Shown: positions 13,272 to 20,567 of the stretch, piece after piece
Layout: every line of letters begins with the position of its first letter
Position numbering within the stretch: position 1 is the stretch's first letter
Source: B1SED10-225 sp964501415
Lineage (GTDB): Bacteria > Bacillota_I > Bacilli_A > Izemoplasmatales > Izemoplasmataceae
NCBI GenBank assembly: GCA_964501415.1
Contig: CAZCSL010000015.1
Span: forward strand, 1 to 36,195
Direction: 5' to 3'
Length of the DNA: 36,195 bases
Notes under the pieces: model-generated
Seen by the model: the letters and a program-made list of their open reading frames with translations, nothing else
Databases searched by the model: none
What the model was told of the DNA's origin: nothing
Position numbers and translations under genes: made by a program

Positions 13272-15339
13272 ATTTTTTCTTCCCCCTCTTTGCGTATATT
13301 AACCGCAACGCATTCATAACGGCGATAAGTGTAATGCCCACATCTGCGAAGATAGCCATAAGCATCGTAGTTCTACCTACTGAAGCTAAGGCTAAAAATG
13401 AGAACTTCACACCTAATGAAATGATGATGTTTTGAATCACTATGCGTTTGGTGCGCTTTGCATAGCGAAATGCTAAACCTAACCTAGTCAAGTCATCATC
13501 CATGATAATGACATCCGCAACATCGATGGCAAGTTCACTTCCGTGCCCCATTGCCACGCCAACATCGGCTTTTTTAAGTAATGGTGCATCATTAATACCA
13601 TCGCCAACATACATCTTTTTAGAAGCGCTGTAAATCTTATCAAACTCATGGATTTTGTCCTCAGGTAATAAACTATGGATATAATCAATTCCACCGACTT
13701 CATAAGCAACTTCTGCGGCGGTAGCTTCATTATCACCAGTTAACATGGTGATATGCGCTTGTTTTTTCAATTTTTTCAACGTCATTCGAGCTTTTTCTTT
13801 GATGGCATCTTTAACGACGACTCGTCCGATATACTTTCCATCTAGTGCGACATAAATGTTTGTTCCCGCTGTATCTTTTGAATCGGTTCCTTCAATGTTG
13901 TGTTCCAAAAGCATGTTACGGCTACCCACTAAAAGCGTTTGGTTTTCATATTGTGCTTTCATGCCATAACCCGGTATTTCTTCAACCGCTTCACAGGCTA
14001 CTGTCGTGCCGCTAAAGCTCTCAACGATGGATTTCGCGATAGGATGGTTGGAATAGACTTCTAAAGAAGCGGCCAATTTAAGCGTATATAGTGAGGTGAA
14101 TCCGGCCACTTCAAACTGACCTTTAGTGATGGTACCTGTCTTATCGATACCAATCGTATCAACATCATTCATTATATCTAGATAGTTGGAGCCTTTGAAC
14201 AATATGCCTTCTTTTGCGCTAGCCCCAATGCCTGCAAAATAAGAAAGCGGAATGGATAAAACTAGTGCACAAGGGCAGCTGATTACCAAAAATGTTGCTG
14301 CTCTAAAAATATATTCATCCATATTCTGAGGGTCAACTAAAGAAGGAATCAAAAACATCATTAGCGCCAAAACCGTTACAACTGGCGTGTAATACTTAGC
14401 AAAACGCGTAATAAACGCTTCGGTTTTTGCTTTTTTGTTCGTTGCGTTTTCAATCAGATCTATAATTTTGGCAATCGTGGATTCGCTATATTCTTTGGTG
14501 GCTTGAATTTCTAAGACACTGCCGACATTAATATTACCGCTTAAGATCCTATCGCCTTCATGTACATCATGAAGTTTGGTCTCGCCGGTTAAAGCACTTG
14601 TATTTAATGCGCTATCTCCTTTAACGACAATCGCGTCCACAGGAATTTTCTCACCATTTTTAACTAACAGCCTGTCTCCTTTTTTAACTTCCAAGGGGTC
14701 TTTAATGACGGTGCCCTCTTTTGTAACTATATTGACATAATCGATGTGTAAATCCAACAATGAAGAAACTTCTTTTTTTGATTGGTCAACCGCTCTGTGT
14801 TGTAAGTGTTCTCCTATGGAATAAAAGATGATAACCAAACCCGCTTCAAAGGGTTTCTCTATGATCATAGCGGCGAAGGTGGCCACAAACATTAACGTAT
14901 TTTCATTGAAAAATTCTTTTCTTTTCACGCCTTTAAAACTATTCTGAATGGTTTTTTTCGCAAGGATGAAATACCCAATCCAGTATAGCAAGTTAATCCG
15001 TGGACGCAGGATATCATAATAATCAAAAATATACCCAACCGCAAAAATCAAAAGGCCGATGATAACCATGCGATACGTTTTTATAAACGATCGTTTTTTC
15101 GTCGTGTGTCGTTGTTCATAGGGGTAAGTCTCTATGCCGGTTTCATGTTCATCTACAATCGTTTTGATTTCAGGTATGGCTTTGTCTTCATCATAGGCCT
15201 CGGTGACTTCTAATAACATCGTTTGATTGGCAAAATTGAAAGAAGCGCTCTTTATGTAGGGTAACTTAACGAGCGCTTTTTCTATTTTAGAAGCACAACC
15301 TGTGCATATTAGATTTTGCATGATAATTTTCTTTACCAT
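13258..15339 (-). CDS. Zinc/cadmium-exporting P1B-type ATPase (ZntA/CadA-like)
   Basis: A 693-aa inner-membrane pump. An N-terminal heavy-metal domain carries CTGC (12-15). The transport site SCPCAL is at 354-359, the TGE motif at 251-253, the phosphorylated Asp in DKTGT at 399-403, then the SNHP motif of P1B ATPases, TGDN and GDGINDAP. FADVGITLIAVMNALRL near the C-terminus is the last-helix motif of P1B-2 (Zn/Cd/Pb) pumps. I start at 15339 (MVKKIIMQNL) because GGTGA lies 5 bases upstream. A longer frame to 15381 exists, but it would start inside the promoter. Together with the arsR gene that follows, it forms a metal-resistance operon. Zn versus Cd preference cannot be read from sequence. 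Confidence 0.93.
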   Translation of the reverse strand: MVKKIIMQNLICTGCASKIEKALVKLPYIKSASFNFANQTMLLEVTEAYDEDKAIPEIKTIVDEHETGIETYPYEQRHTTKKRSFIKTYRMVIIGLLIFAVGYIFDYYDILRPRINLLYWIGYFILAKKTIQNSFKGVKRKEFFNENTLMFVATFAAMIIEKPFEAGLVIIFYSIGEHLQHRAVDQSKKEVSSLLDLHIDYVNIVTKEGTVIKDPLEVKKGDRLLVKNGEKIPVDAIVVKGDSALNTSALTGETKLHDVHEGDRILSGNINVGSVLEIQATKEYSESTIAKIIDLIENATNKKAKTEAFITRFAKYYTPVVTVLALMMFLIPSLVDPQNMDEYIFRAATFLVISCPCALVLSIPLSYFAGIGASAKEGILFKGSNYLDIMNDVDTIGIDKTGTITKGQFEVAGFTSLYTLKLAASLEVYSNHPIAKSIVESFSGTTVACEAVEEIPGYGMKAQYENQTLLVGSRNMLLEHNIEGTDSKDTAGTNIYVALDGKYIGRVVVKDAIKEKARMTLKKLKKQAHITMLTGDNEATAAEVAYEVGGIDYIHSLLPEDKIHEFDKIYSASKKMYVGDGINDAPLLKKADVGVAMGHGSELAIDVADVIIMDDDLTRLGLAFRYAKRTKRIVIQNIIISLGVKFSFLALASVGRTTMLMAIFADVGITLIAVMNALRLIYAKRGKKKYATS

Positions 15340-15364
15340 GACAGTCACCATCCAGTACCCCCAT

Positions 15365-15392
15365 TTTATATGAGAATACATTCATATGTCAA
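15365..15392 (-). promoter_or_regulatory. Promoter of the metal-export operon with ArsR operator in the spacer
   Basis: On the minus strand TTGACA (15392-15387) and TATAAA (15370-15365) are 16 bases apart. Nearly the whole spacer is an interrupted palindrome at 15387-15368: ATATGA, eight bases, TCATAT, with an inner GAAT/ATTC. This resembles the 12-2-12 operators of CzrA/ArsR-type repressors (TGAA..TTCA half-sites). Bound repressor would block RNA polymerase directly. Confidence 0.75.
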
Positions 15393-15428
15393 GATAATTC
15401 ATCGCGTTTATATGGCGATATATCTTTG

Positions 15429-15457
15429 TTGCTAAAAAAAATGAAAAGTGGTATGAT
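15429..15457 (+). promoter_or_regulatory. pepV promoter
   Basis: TTGCTA at 15429-15434 and TATGAT at 15452-15457 are 17 bases apart, with TG at 15449-15450 as an extended -10. The leader would be about 16 nt and ends in AGAGGTGAT before the start codon. Confidence 0.65.
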
Positions 15458-15479
15458 TACAAGCGTTAGAGGTGATGAT

Positions 15480-16844
15480 ATGGACTTTTTGACATACGTA
15501 AAAAAGCACGAGCAAACCATCATAGAAGAAGTAAAGAATCTGTGTAAAATCAAAAGCGTTTTAACAACTTATGATGAGACTAGCAAAACACCATTTGGCC
15601 CAGGCATTCAAGAAGCTTTAGACTATATGCTGTCTTTGGCAAAAAAAGATGACTTCATTGTCAAAAATGTTAAAAATCATGCGGCACACATCGAAGTAGG
15701 CGAAGGCGAAGCAATTTTAGGGATTTTAACGCATCTTGATGTGGTCCCTGCCAATGATGAGGGTTGGAAACACCCACCTTTTGATCCCATTATTAAAGAT
15801 GGCAAGATATATGCCCGTGGCACAAGCGATGATAAAGGGCCGACTTTAGCGGCCTATTTTGCTATGAAGTTTTTACGGGATTTGGACGTTGAATTTCACA
15901 AGCGTGTACGCTTGATTATGGGCACCGATGAAGAGACAAGATGGCGTGGAATAAATGCGTATTTTAAGACAGAGGAAATGCCGACCATCGGTTTTTCACC
16001 TGATGCAACGTTTCCCTTGATTCATGGAGAAAAAGGCATCTATAGCTTTGATTTAGACGGCGAATTTAAGGACGACGAACTAATTTCATTTTATTCGGGA
16101 GAACGGTATAATGTCGTTCCAAACAAAGCCTCATGTAAATTAACTATCGATTTAAAAGAACCTTTCAAAATATTTTTGAAACATAATGATTATTCCGGTG
16201 AAGTTCGTGGTGATACCTACATCGTATACGGAAAAACTGCACATGCAATGACCCCAAACAAAGGATTGAATGCCGCGTTTATTTTAGCGGATTTTCTAAA
16301 TCAACACATCGATAATGACTATATAAAATTCATTCATGACTATTTGGATTTTGATCCGTATGGAGAAAAACTGGGCATCAATCTAAAAGATGATGTCATG
16401 CATAATTTCACGTTGAACCCCGGTATTTTTGTCTATGATAAGCACAAGGTAATGATTGGTATCAATTGTCGCTATCCCAATGGCTTCAACTTGAAGGCGA
16501 CAGCTTTAAAAGTATCTAATAAAGCCAAGAAGTATGGATTAAAATATACATTCCAACAAAATATTCCCCTGCATTATGTAGAAAAAGACGAACCGCTTAT
16601 TCAAACATTAATGGAAGCCTATCAAAAAATTACTAACGATACAAAAAACCAACCCTATACTATCGGAGGCGGAACCTTTGCTAGGGCATTAGATAAGGGC
16701 GTAGCCTTTGGGATGTTAATGCCGGGAAGAAAAGATGTTGCCCACCAGGTTAATGAACATATTTATATTGAAGATTTATTAATGAGCACTGCTATCTATA
16801 TGGAAGCGATTTATGCATTGACAAGAAAAGATGCAAAAATGTAG
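15480..16844 (+). CDS. pepV: Xaa-His dipeptidase PepV (M20 family)
   Basis: A 454-aa cytosolic zinc dipeptidase that cleaves unspecific dipeptides, including carnosine-like substrates. Metal and catalytic residues align with those of L. delbrueckii PepV: His85 and Asp87 in THLDVVP, Asp117 in GTSDDKGP, and Glu151 and Glu152 in GTDEET. A dimer-mimicking lid domain fills the middle, and a C-terminal histidine lies in GRKDVAHQVNEHI. ATG 15480 is selected because AGAGGTGAT precedes it; in-frame codons upstream lie within the promoter. Together with the M42 peptidase two genes on, it suggests reliance on peptides as an amino-acid source (inference). Confidence 0.92.
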   Translation: MDFLTYVKKHEQTIIEEVKNLCKIKSVLTTYDETSKTPFGPGIQEALDYMLSLAKKDDFIVKNVKNHAAHIEVGEGEAILGILTHLDVVPANDEGWKHPPFDPIIKDGKIYARGTSDDKGPTLAAYFAMKFLRDLDVEFHKRVRLIMGTDEETRWRGINAYFKTEEMPTIGFSPDATFPLIHGEKGIYSFDLDGEFKDDELISFYSGERYNVVPNKASCKLTIDLKEPFKIFLKHNDYSGEVRGDTYIVYGKTAHAMTPNKGLNAAFILADFLNQHIDNDYIKFIHDYLDFDPYGEKLGINLKDDVMHNFTLNPGIFVYDKHKVMIGINCRYPNGFNLKATALKVSNKAKKYGLKYTFQQNIPLHYVEKDEPLIQTLMEAYQKITNDTKNQPYTIGGGTFARALDKGVAFGMLMPGRKDVAHQVNEHIYIEDLLMSTAIYMEAIYALTRKDAKM

Positions 16845-16873
16845 TTGCATTACTTCAATAAGCCGCATTTGTT

Positions 16874-16893
16874 TGTTATAATAAGTGCGGTGA
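16874..16893 (+). promoter_or_regulatory. Extended -10 promoter fused to the ribosome-binding site of trmB
   Basis: TGTTATAAT at 16874-16882 is followed six bases later by GGTGA at 16889-16893 and the ATG at 16898. The transcription start should coincide with the GGTGA, giving a leader of about 9 nt. The layout is the same as before ylbF. Confidence 0.68.
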
Positions 16894-16897
16894 TTTT

Positions 16898-17548
16898 ATG
16901 AGACTTAGAAACGTCAGTTACGCTAAAGATAAAATTAAAGCCAATCAAGCCTATATTAAATCAATCGATTACGATGAAACATTTGATGTGGCTGCGTTGT
17001 TTAAATATCCTAAACAACCGCTGCACTTAGAAATCGGTTGTGGGAAAGGGCAATTTATCCACACGCTAGCTAGCCGCTATCCCAATATCAACTTTTTGGC
17101 AGTAGAACAATATGATAGCGTGATAGTTAGGGCGCTAGAAAAAGTGATTGACGATCCTAAAGACAATTTATACTTACTTAGAATTGATGCAAGACATGTG
17201 GCTAAGTCGTTACCCGAAGATAGCTTAGAGAAAATATATTTGAATTTTTCAGATCCATGGCCTAAGGTAAGGCATGAAAAAAGACGCTTGACCCACCATC
17301 ATTTTTTAAAGCTTTATCAAACTATGTTAAAGCCCAAAGGGTCTATTGAACTAAAAACGGATAATAAAGATTTATTTAGTTATTCACTTATGAGCATGAA
17401 CACATTTGGCATGCATTTTGACTATATTACCTTGGATTTACATGCTGAAGATACCAATGACAACATAGAAACTGAGTTTGAAGAAAAGTTTAAAAATCAA
17501 GGACCTATATATAAACTTATTGCAACCTTTAAGGAGGATAAATCATGA
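16898..17548 (+). CDS. trmB: tRNA (guanine-N7-)-methyltransferase TrmB
   Basis: Methylates G46 at N7 in tRNA, using S-adenosylmethionine. It is a 216-aa Rossmann-fold enzyme with the SAM motif LEIGCGKGQFI and the family signature FSDPWPKVRHEKRRLTH, which contains the catalytic Asp. The C-terminal ELKTDNKDLF strand is also present. The length is normal. Only GGTGA serves as ribosome-binding site. The end overlaps the M42 peptidase gene by 4 bases (ATGA), so the two are translationally coupled, an association I cannot explain functionally. Confidence 0.95.
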   Translation: MRLRNVSYAKDKIKANQAYIKSIDYDETFDVAALFKYPKQPLHLEIGCGKGQFIHTLASRYPNINFLAVEQYDSVIVRALEKVIDDPKDNLYLLRIDARHVAKSLPEDSLEKIYLNFSDPWPKVRHEKRRLTHHHFLKLYQTMLKPKGSIELKTDNKDLFSYSLMSMNTFGMHFDYITLDLHAEDTNDNIETEFEEKFKNQGPIYKLIATFKEDKS

Positions 17549-18609
17549 AAACCTATTACAAGGATTTAGTAAACTTACCCGGGGCACCCAGTTTTGAGAA
17601 GCATGTAAAGAAATTTATGAAAAACGAGATGACACCTCATGTCGAAGACATTGTGGAAGATAAACTTGGTAGCATCTTTGGTGTCTTGAACGCTAAATCC
17701 GATGGACCGAAAGTTATGTTGGCGGGTCACATGGATGAAGTAGGGGCCATGGTCACAGGCATTACGGATAACGGATTAATCAAAATGATTAACATTGGCG
17801 GGATCAAAGGCGATGTCTTTTTATCACAACATATGATTATCTATACCGATGATTTAGAAGAAATTCCTGGTATCACAGCCTCAAAACCCCCTCACCTGAC
17901 TAAAGGTAAAAAAGATGATAAACCCTTAGAGTTTAGCGATCTATTGTTGGACATTGGAGCCGATGATAAAGAACACGCTGAAAAAATGGGCGTTAAAATC
18001 GGACAACAAATCGTACCAAGAAATACCTATGTAACTACCAAGGATGGTAAGAAGCACATTTCCAAAGCGTGGGACAACCGATTCGGATGTGCCATGAGTC
18101 TAGAAGTTTTGGAAACGTTGAAAAACGAAAACCTTCCCTGTAGCTTATATGCTGGTGCAACGGTTCAAGAAGAAGTGGGCCTAAGAGGAGCCACCACCGC
18201 AACAGCCTTGGTCAATCCTGATATTTTCTTAGCCGTCGATTGCTCACCGTGTCAAGATTCCTTTGGTGGCGATGAAATCAGTGGGAAACTAAATGAAGGA
18301 TTTTTGGTTAGATTTTATGATCCTAATGCCATCATGCACCAAGGGATGAAAAAACACGTAGAAAAAATTGCTAAAGAAAACAATATAAAGTTCCAATACT
18401 ATCAATCCATGGGTGGCACCGATGCTGCCCGAGCACAACTTAATCAAGATGGTGTTGTAGTCGCAACCATTGGTATGCCTGCACGGTATATCCATTCGAC
18501 TACATCGATGATTCACGAACATGATTATCACGCGGTACGCGACATGGTAATCGCCTTAATCAAATCGTTTGATCAAGCTACTTTAAAAGAGATCAAATCG
18601 AACGTTTAA
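17545..18609 (+). CDS. M42-family glutamyl/leucyl aminopeptidase (PepA/YsdC-like)
   Basis: A 354-aa cytosolic metallo-aminopeptidase that forms large tetrahedral assemblies in characterised relatives. Metal and catalytic residues are visible: His62 and Asp64 in AGHMDEVG, Asp177 in AWDNRFG, Glu209/Glu210 in TVQEEVGLRG, Asp232 in AVDCSP and His317 in YIHSTTSM. These match the full set of the family, so it should be active. An AAGGAGG site lies at the end of trmB and the genes overlap by 4 bases. It is often annotated as an endoglucanase, but peptidase activity is the established one. Specificity (Glu/Asp versus Leu) is not readable. Confidence 0.92.
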   Translation: MKTYYKDLVNLPGAPSFEKHVKKFMKNEMTPHVEDIVEDKLGSIFGVLNAKSDGPKVMLAGHMDEVGAMVTGITDNGLIKMINIGGIKGDVFLSQHMIIYTDDLEEIPGITASKPPHLTKGKKDDKPLEFSDLLLDIGADDKEHAEKMGVKIGQQIVPRNTYVTTKDGKKHISKAWDNRFGCAMSLEVLETLKNENLPCSLYAGATVQEEVGLRGATTATALVNPDIFLAVDCSPCQDSFGGDEISGKLNEGFLVRFYDPNAIMHQGMKKHVEKIAKENNIKFQYYQSMGGTDAARAQLNQDGVVVATIGMPARYIHSTTSMIHEHDYHAVRDMVIALIKSFDQATLKEIKSNV

Positions 18610-18620
18610 TTAGGTTTATC

Positions 18621-18713
18621 GAGCTTTAAAAGACGCAAAGCAAAACGTGCACGCGATCTTTAGACTAAGCTCTTAAATATATTAGCTTCATAATAAGGGA
18701 CCCTTAAGGGCCC
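18621..18713 (+). ncRNA. Structured leader before the ECF S-component gene, class unknown
   Basis: GAGCTT (18621-18626) pairs with AAGCTC (18667-18672), AAAGA (18629-18633) with TCTTT (18657-18661) and CGC (18634-18636) with GCG (18653-18655), making a long interrupted helix with a 16-base loop. AAGCT (18667-18671) could instead pair with AGCTT (18684-18688). A GC-rich hairpin, GGGACCC with GGGCCC around TTAA (18697-18713), lies just ahead of the ribosome-binding site. This looks like cis-regulation of translation, but I recognise no known riboswitch. Confidence 0.45.
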
Positions 18714-18733
18714 AAAATAAAGGAGAAATTAAC

Positions 18734-19324
18734 ATGAGAGATCAAAAAGTATCAGAAATGACCGTACTTGCCATGTTTGTTGCTATCATTTTAGTGATGG
18801 GACTTATTCCATATGTAGGATTTATCCCACTGCTTGGAACCACCGTCACCACGCTACATGTCCCCGTCATAATAGGTGCTGTATATGGCGGTAAACGCTT
18901 TGGGGGGGCGAAATTTGGCCTTGCACTTGGATTCGCTTTTGGATTTATATCATTCTTGCGTGCTTTTACACCTTTCTTCCAATTAGACATGGTGTTTCAA
19001 AATCCAATTGTTGCGATTGTCCCTCGCGTGATGTTTGGTGGGGTCGCTTGGTACATTTACGTTGCTATGATGCGGTTTTTTAAAGAGAAAACATGGGTAT
19101 GGCCCATTATTTTTGTTTTGGCCACGTTGGCACATACAATTCTTGTACTATCGACAATAGTATTAAATTCAGGGTTCTATAGAGAGTTTTTTGGTGAACT
19201 CACCACTTTCTTTATTGTCGTTTTACCGATAAATGGATCTTTTGAATTAGTGGTGGCCGCCATACTTGGTTCAGCTATAATGGTTCGGATTATTTCTTAT
19301 TTGGATACAGCTGTAGAATCATAA
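18734..19324 (+). CDS. ECF transporter S component, probable pantothenate uptake (PanT-like)
   Basis: A 196-aa membrane protein with about six helices and almost no soluble part, of the ECF_trnsprt family. Recognisable segments are VLAMFVAIILVMGLIPYVG, LGTTVTTLHVPVIIGAVYGG and NPIVAIVPRVMFGGVAW. S components bind a vitamin and need the shared EcfT/EcfA module, which is not in this window. The next gene, 19 bases on, is pantothenate kinase, and acpP follows, so pantothenate is the best guess for substrate (inference from neighbourhood). AAGGAG at 18720-18725 sets the start. A structured leader precedes it, and no separate promoter is clear. Confidence 0.82.
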   Translation: MRDQKVSEMTVLAMFVAIILVMGLIPYVGFIPLLGTTVTTLHVPVIIGAVYGGKRFGGAKFGLALGFAFGFISFLRAFTPFFQLDMVFQNPIVAIVPRVMFGGVAWYIYVAMMRFFKEKTWVWPIIFVLATLAHTILVLSTIVLNSGFYREFFGELTTFFIVVLPINGSFELVVAAILGSAIMVRIISYLDTAVES

Positions 19325-19343
19325 AAAATAGGGGGTCTTTATC

Positions 19344-20084
19344 ATGCTTTTATATATCGATATTGGTAATTCTAATATCGTTATCGGCAAAGGTAACGGC
19401 GATATCCAATCAACGTATCGTTACCAAACGGATGAAAAGAAATCATCAGATGAATATTATGCACTCTTAAAACACTTATTCGACGATGTTAAAGACGTTA
19501 TTATCGCTTCAGTGGTACCACAAATCAACACAGCGTTTAAAACCTTTTTAATGCGCTATTTTAACATCACACCACTGTTTGTTGAACCAGGTATTAAAAC
19601 GGGGATTGGCGTTAAGACCGATTATCCCAAAGAAGTTGGGGCTGATTTGATCGCAGCGGCTGCTGGGGCTAAGGCACATTATAATAAAACTGCCTTTATC
19701 GTCGATATGGGAACGGCGACAACGTTCTCTTTCATGCAAGATGGGGTTATCCGAGGGGTTTCTATTACCATTGGTTTGGATATGGCTAAAACCGCACTGG
19801 TCAATAATACGTCTAAACTTTTACAATTTGAGTTTCAAAAACCGAGTAATATTTTAGGCACCAATACGATTGATGCGTTAAATGCAGGATTCTTATATGG
19901 GCACACCTATCAGATTGAAGGGTTTGCAAATCATGTTTTATCCGAATATAACATGAAAGATTTACCTATCTTGATGACCGGTGGCGCCGCCAAATTATTA
20001 AAGGGTCTGTTACCGAAACACTATATCTTTGATGAGTATTTAGTTTTAAAAGGTTTGGCTCATATTTACAAAAAAAACAGATAG
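19344..20084 (+). CDS. coaX: Type III pantothenate kinase
   Basis: Phosphorylates pantothenate to 4'-phosphopantothenate, the first step to CoA, with no feedback by CoA in characterised type III enzymes. The 246-aa ASKHA-fold protein shows the phosphate-binding DIGNSN (6-11), GADL (99-102, Asp101 catalytic), DMGTATT (121-127) and the late TGGAA motif (about 212-216). AGGGGGT lies upstream of the start. It is co-transcribed with the ECF S component, which would bring in its substrate, and precedes acpP, whose prosthetic group comes from CoA. Confidence 0.95.
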   Translation: MLLYIDIGNSNIVIGKGNGDIQSTYRYQTDEKKSSDEYYALLKHLFDDVKDVIIASVVPQINTAFKTFLMRYFNITPLFVEPGIKTGIGVKTDYPKEVGADLIAAAAGAKAHYNKTAFIVDMGTATTFSFMQDGVIRGVSITIGLDMAKTALVNNTSKLLQFEFQKPSNILGTNTIDALNAGFLYGHTYQIEGFANHVLSEYNMKDLPILMTGGAAKLLKGLLPKHYIFDEYLVLKGLAHIYKKNR

Positions 20085-20095
20085 TTATAAGAATG

Positions 20096-20124
20096 TTGAC
20101 AAACGACATTGCAACCCCTATAAT
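20096..20124 (+). promoter_or_regulatory. Perfect sigma-A promoter of acpP
   Basis: TTGACA at 20096-20101 and TATAAT at 20119-20124 are exactly 17 bases apart. The expected transcription start is near 20131. A strong dedicated promoter fits the high demand for acyl carrier protein. Confidence 0.88.
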
Positions 20125-20163
20125 AAACTAAAATAATTGTAGATTTTAAGAGGAGTGTATTCC

Positions 20164-20388
20164 ATGCTTGAAAAACTAAGAAATATCATATCAGAAGAAC
20201 TCGGTGTAGAAAAAGATGCCATAGATGTCGATAGTGATTTAGCGGATGATTTAGGCGCAGACTCTTTAGATGCGGTTGAATTAATCATGGCTATTGAAGA
20301 AGAGTTCGACGTAGAGATTGATGATACACAAGCGACAAAGATTAAAACCGTCCAAGATATCATAGATTATTTAGAAAAAGAACTTTAG
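20164..20388 (+). CDS. acpP: Acyl carrier protein
   Basis: A 74-aa acidic four-helix protein that carries acyl chains on a 4'-phosphopantetheine arm. The arm attaches to Ser34 in GADSLDAVEL, the invariant site. ATG 20164 is chosen because AGGAG lies at 20151-20155 about 8 bases upstream; an in-frame GTG at 20155 overlaps that site. It is a single-gene unit with its own promoter and terminator. No fab genes are nearby; its position after coaX links it to CoA supply. Confidence 0.96.
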   Translation: MLEKLRNIISEELGVEKDAIDVDSDLADDLGADSLDAVELIMAIEEEFDVEIDDTQATKIKTVQDIIDYLEKEL

Positions 20389-20392
20389 TATC

Positions 20393-20458
20393 TCGCTTAC
20401 ACTTATAAAGCGCCTGATTTTTCAGGCGCTTTTTTTGTCGCTTACGCTTATTAAGTGC
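20393..20458 (+). repeat. 21-bp imperfect direct repeats flanking the acpP terminator
   Basis: The copies at 20393-20413 and 20438-20458 share 18 of 21 bases (TCGCTTAC, CTTAT, AAG and GC blocks). They bracket the terminator loop and T run exactly. The first copy also holds CGCTT/AAGCG, an alternative hairpin that would compete with the terminator's 5' arm. Confidence 0.7.
20407..20436 (+). terminator. Rho-independent terminator of acpP
   Basis: An 11-bp perfect stem, AAAGCGCCTGA with TCAGGCGCTTT around a TTTT loop, runs straight into a T tract. It is a textbook intrinsic terminator. Confidence 0.93.
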
Positions 20459-20474
20459 ACCAACGGAATATCGA

Positions 20475-20560
20475 TGCTATAATATATACACCTACAATTA
20501 TAGAAAAAACGCCAATAAAAACAAGCTTTTATTTGTTATATAATATACAACAGGAGGTGG
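20475..20560 (+). promoter_or_regulatory. Candidate promoters and ribosome-binding site of the subtilase gene
   Basis: TGCTATAAT at 20475-20483 is an extended -10, and a second TATAAT lies at 20539-20544; neither has a good -35. A full-strength AGGAGGTGG at 20552-20560 precedes the ATG at 20568. Confidence 0.5.
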
Positions 20561-20567
20561 ATGTTTG

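Noticed and set aside
13488..13736. Open frame on the minus strand inside the ATPase gene
   Set aside because: It is an out-of-frame reading of the GDGINDAP-coding region with no start signal.
15340..15381. Longer N-terminus of the P1B ATPase starting at 15381
   Set aside because: The codons lie between the -35 and -10 elements and upstream of the expected transcript start. MVKKIIMQNL at 15339 has a GGTGA site and gives a normal heavy-metal domain start.
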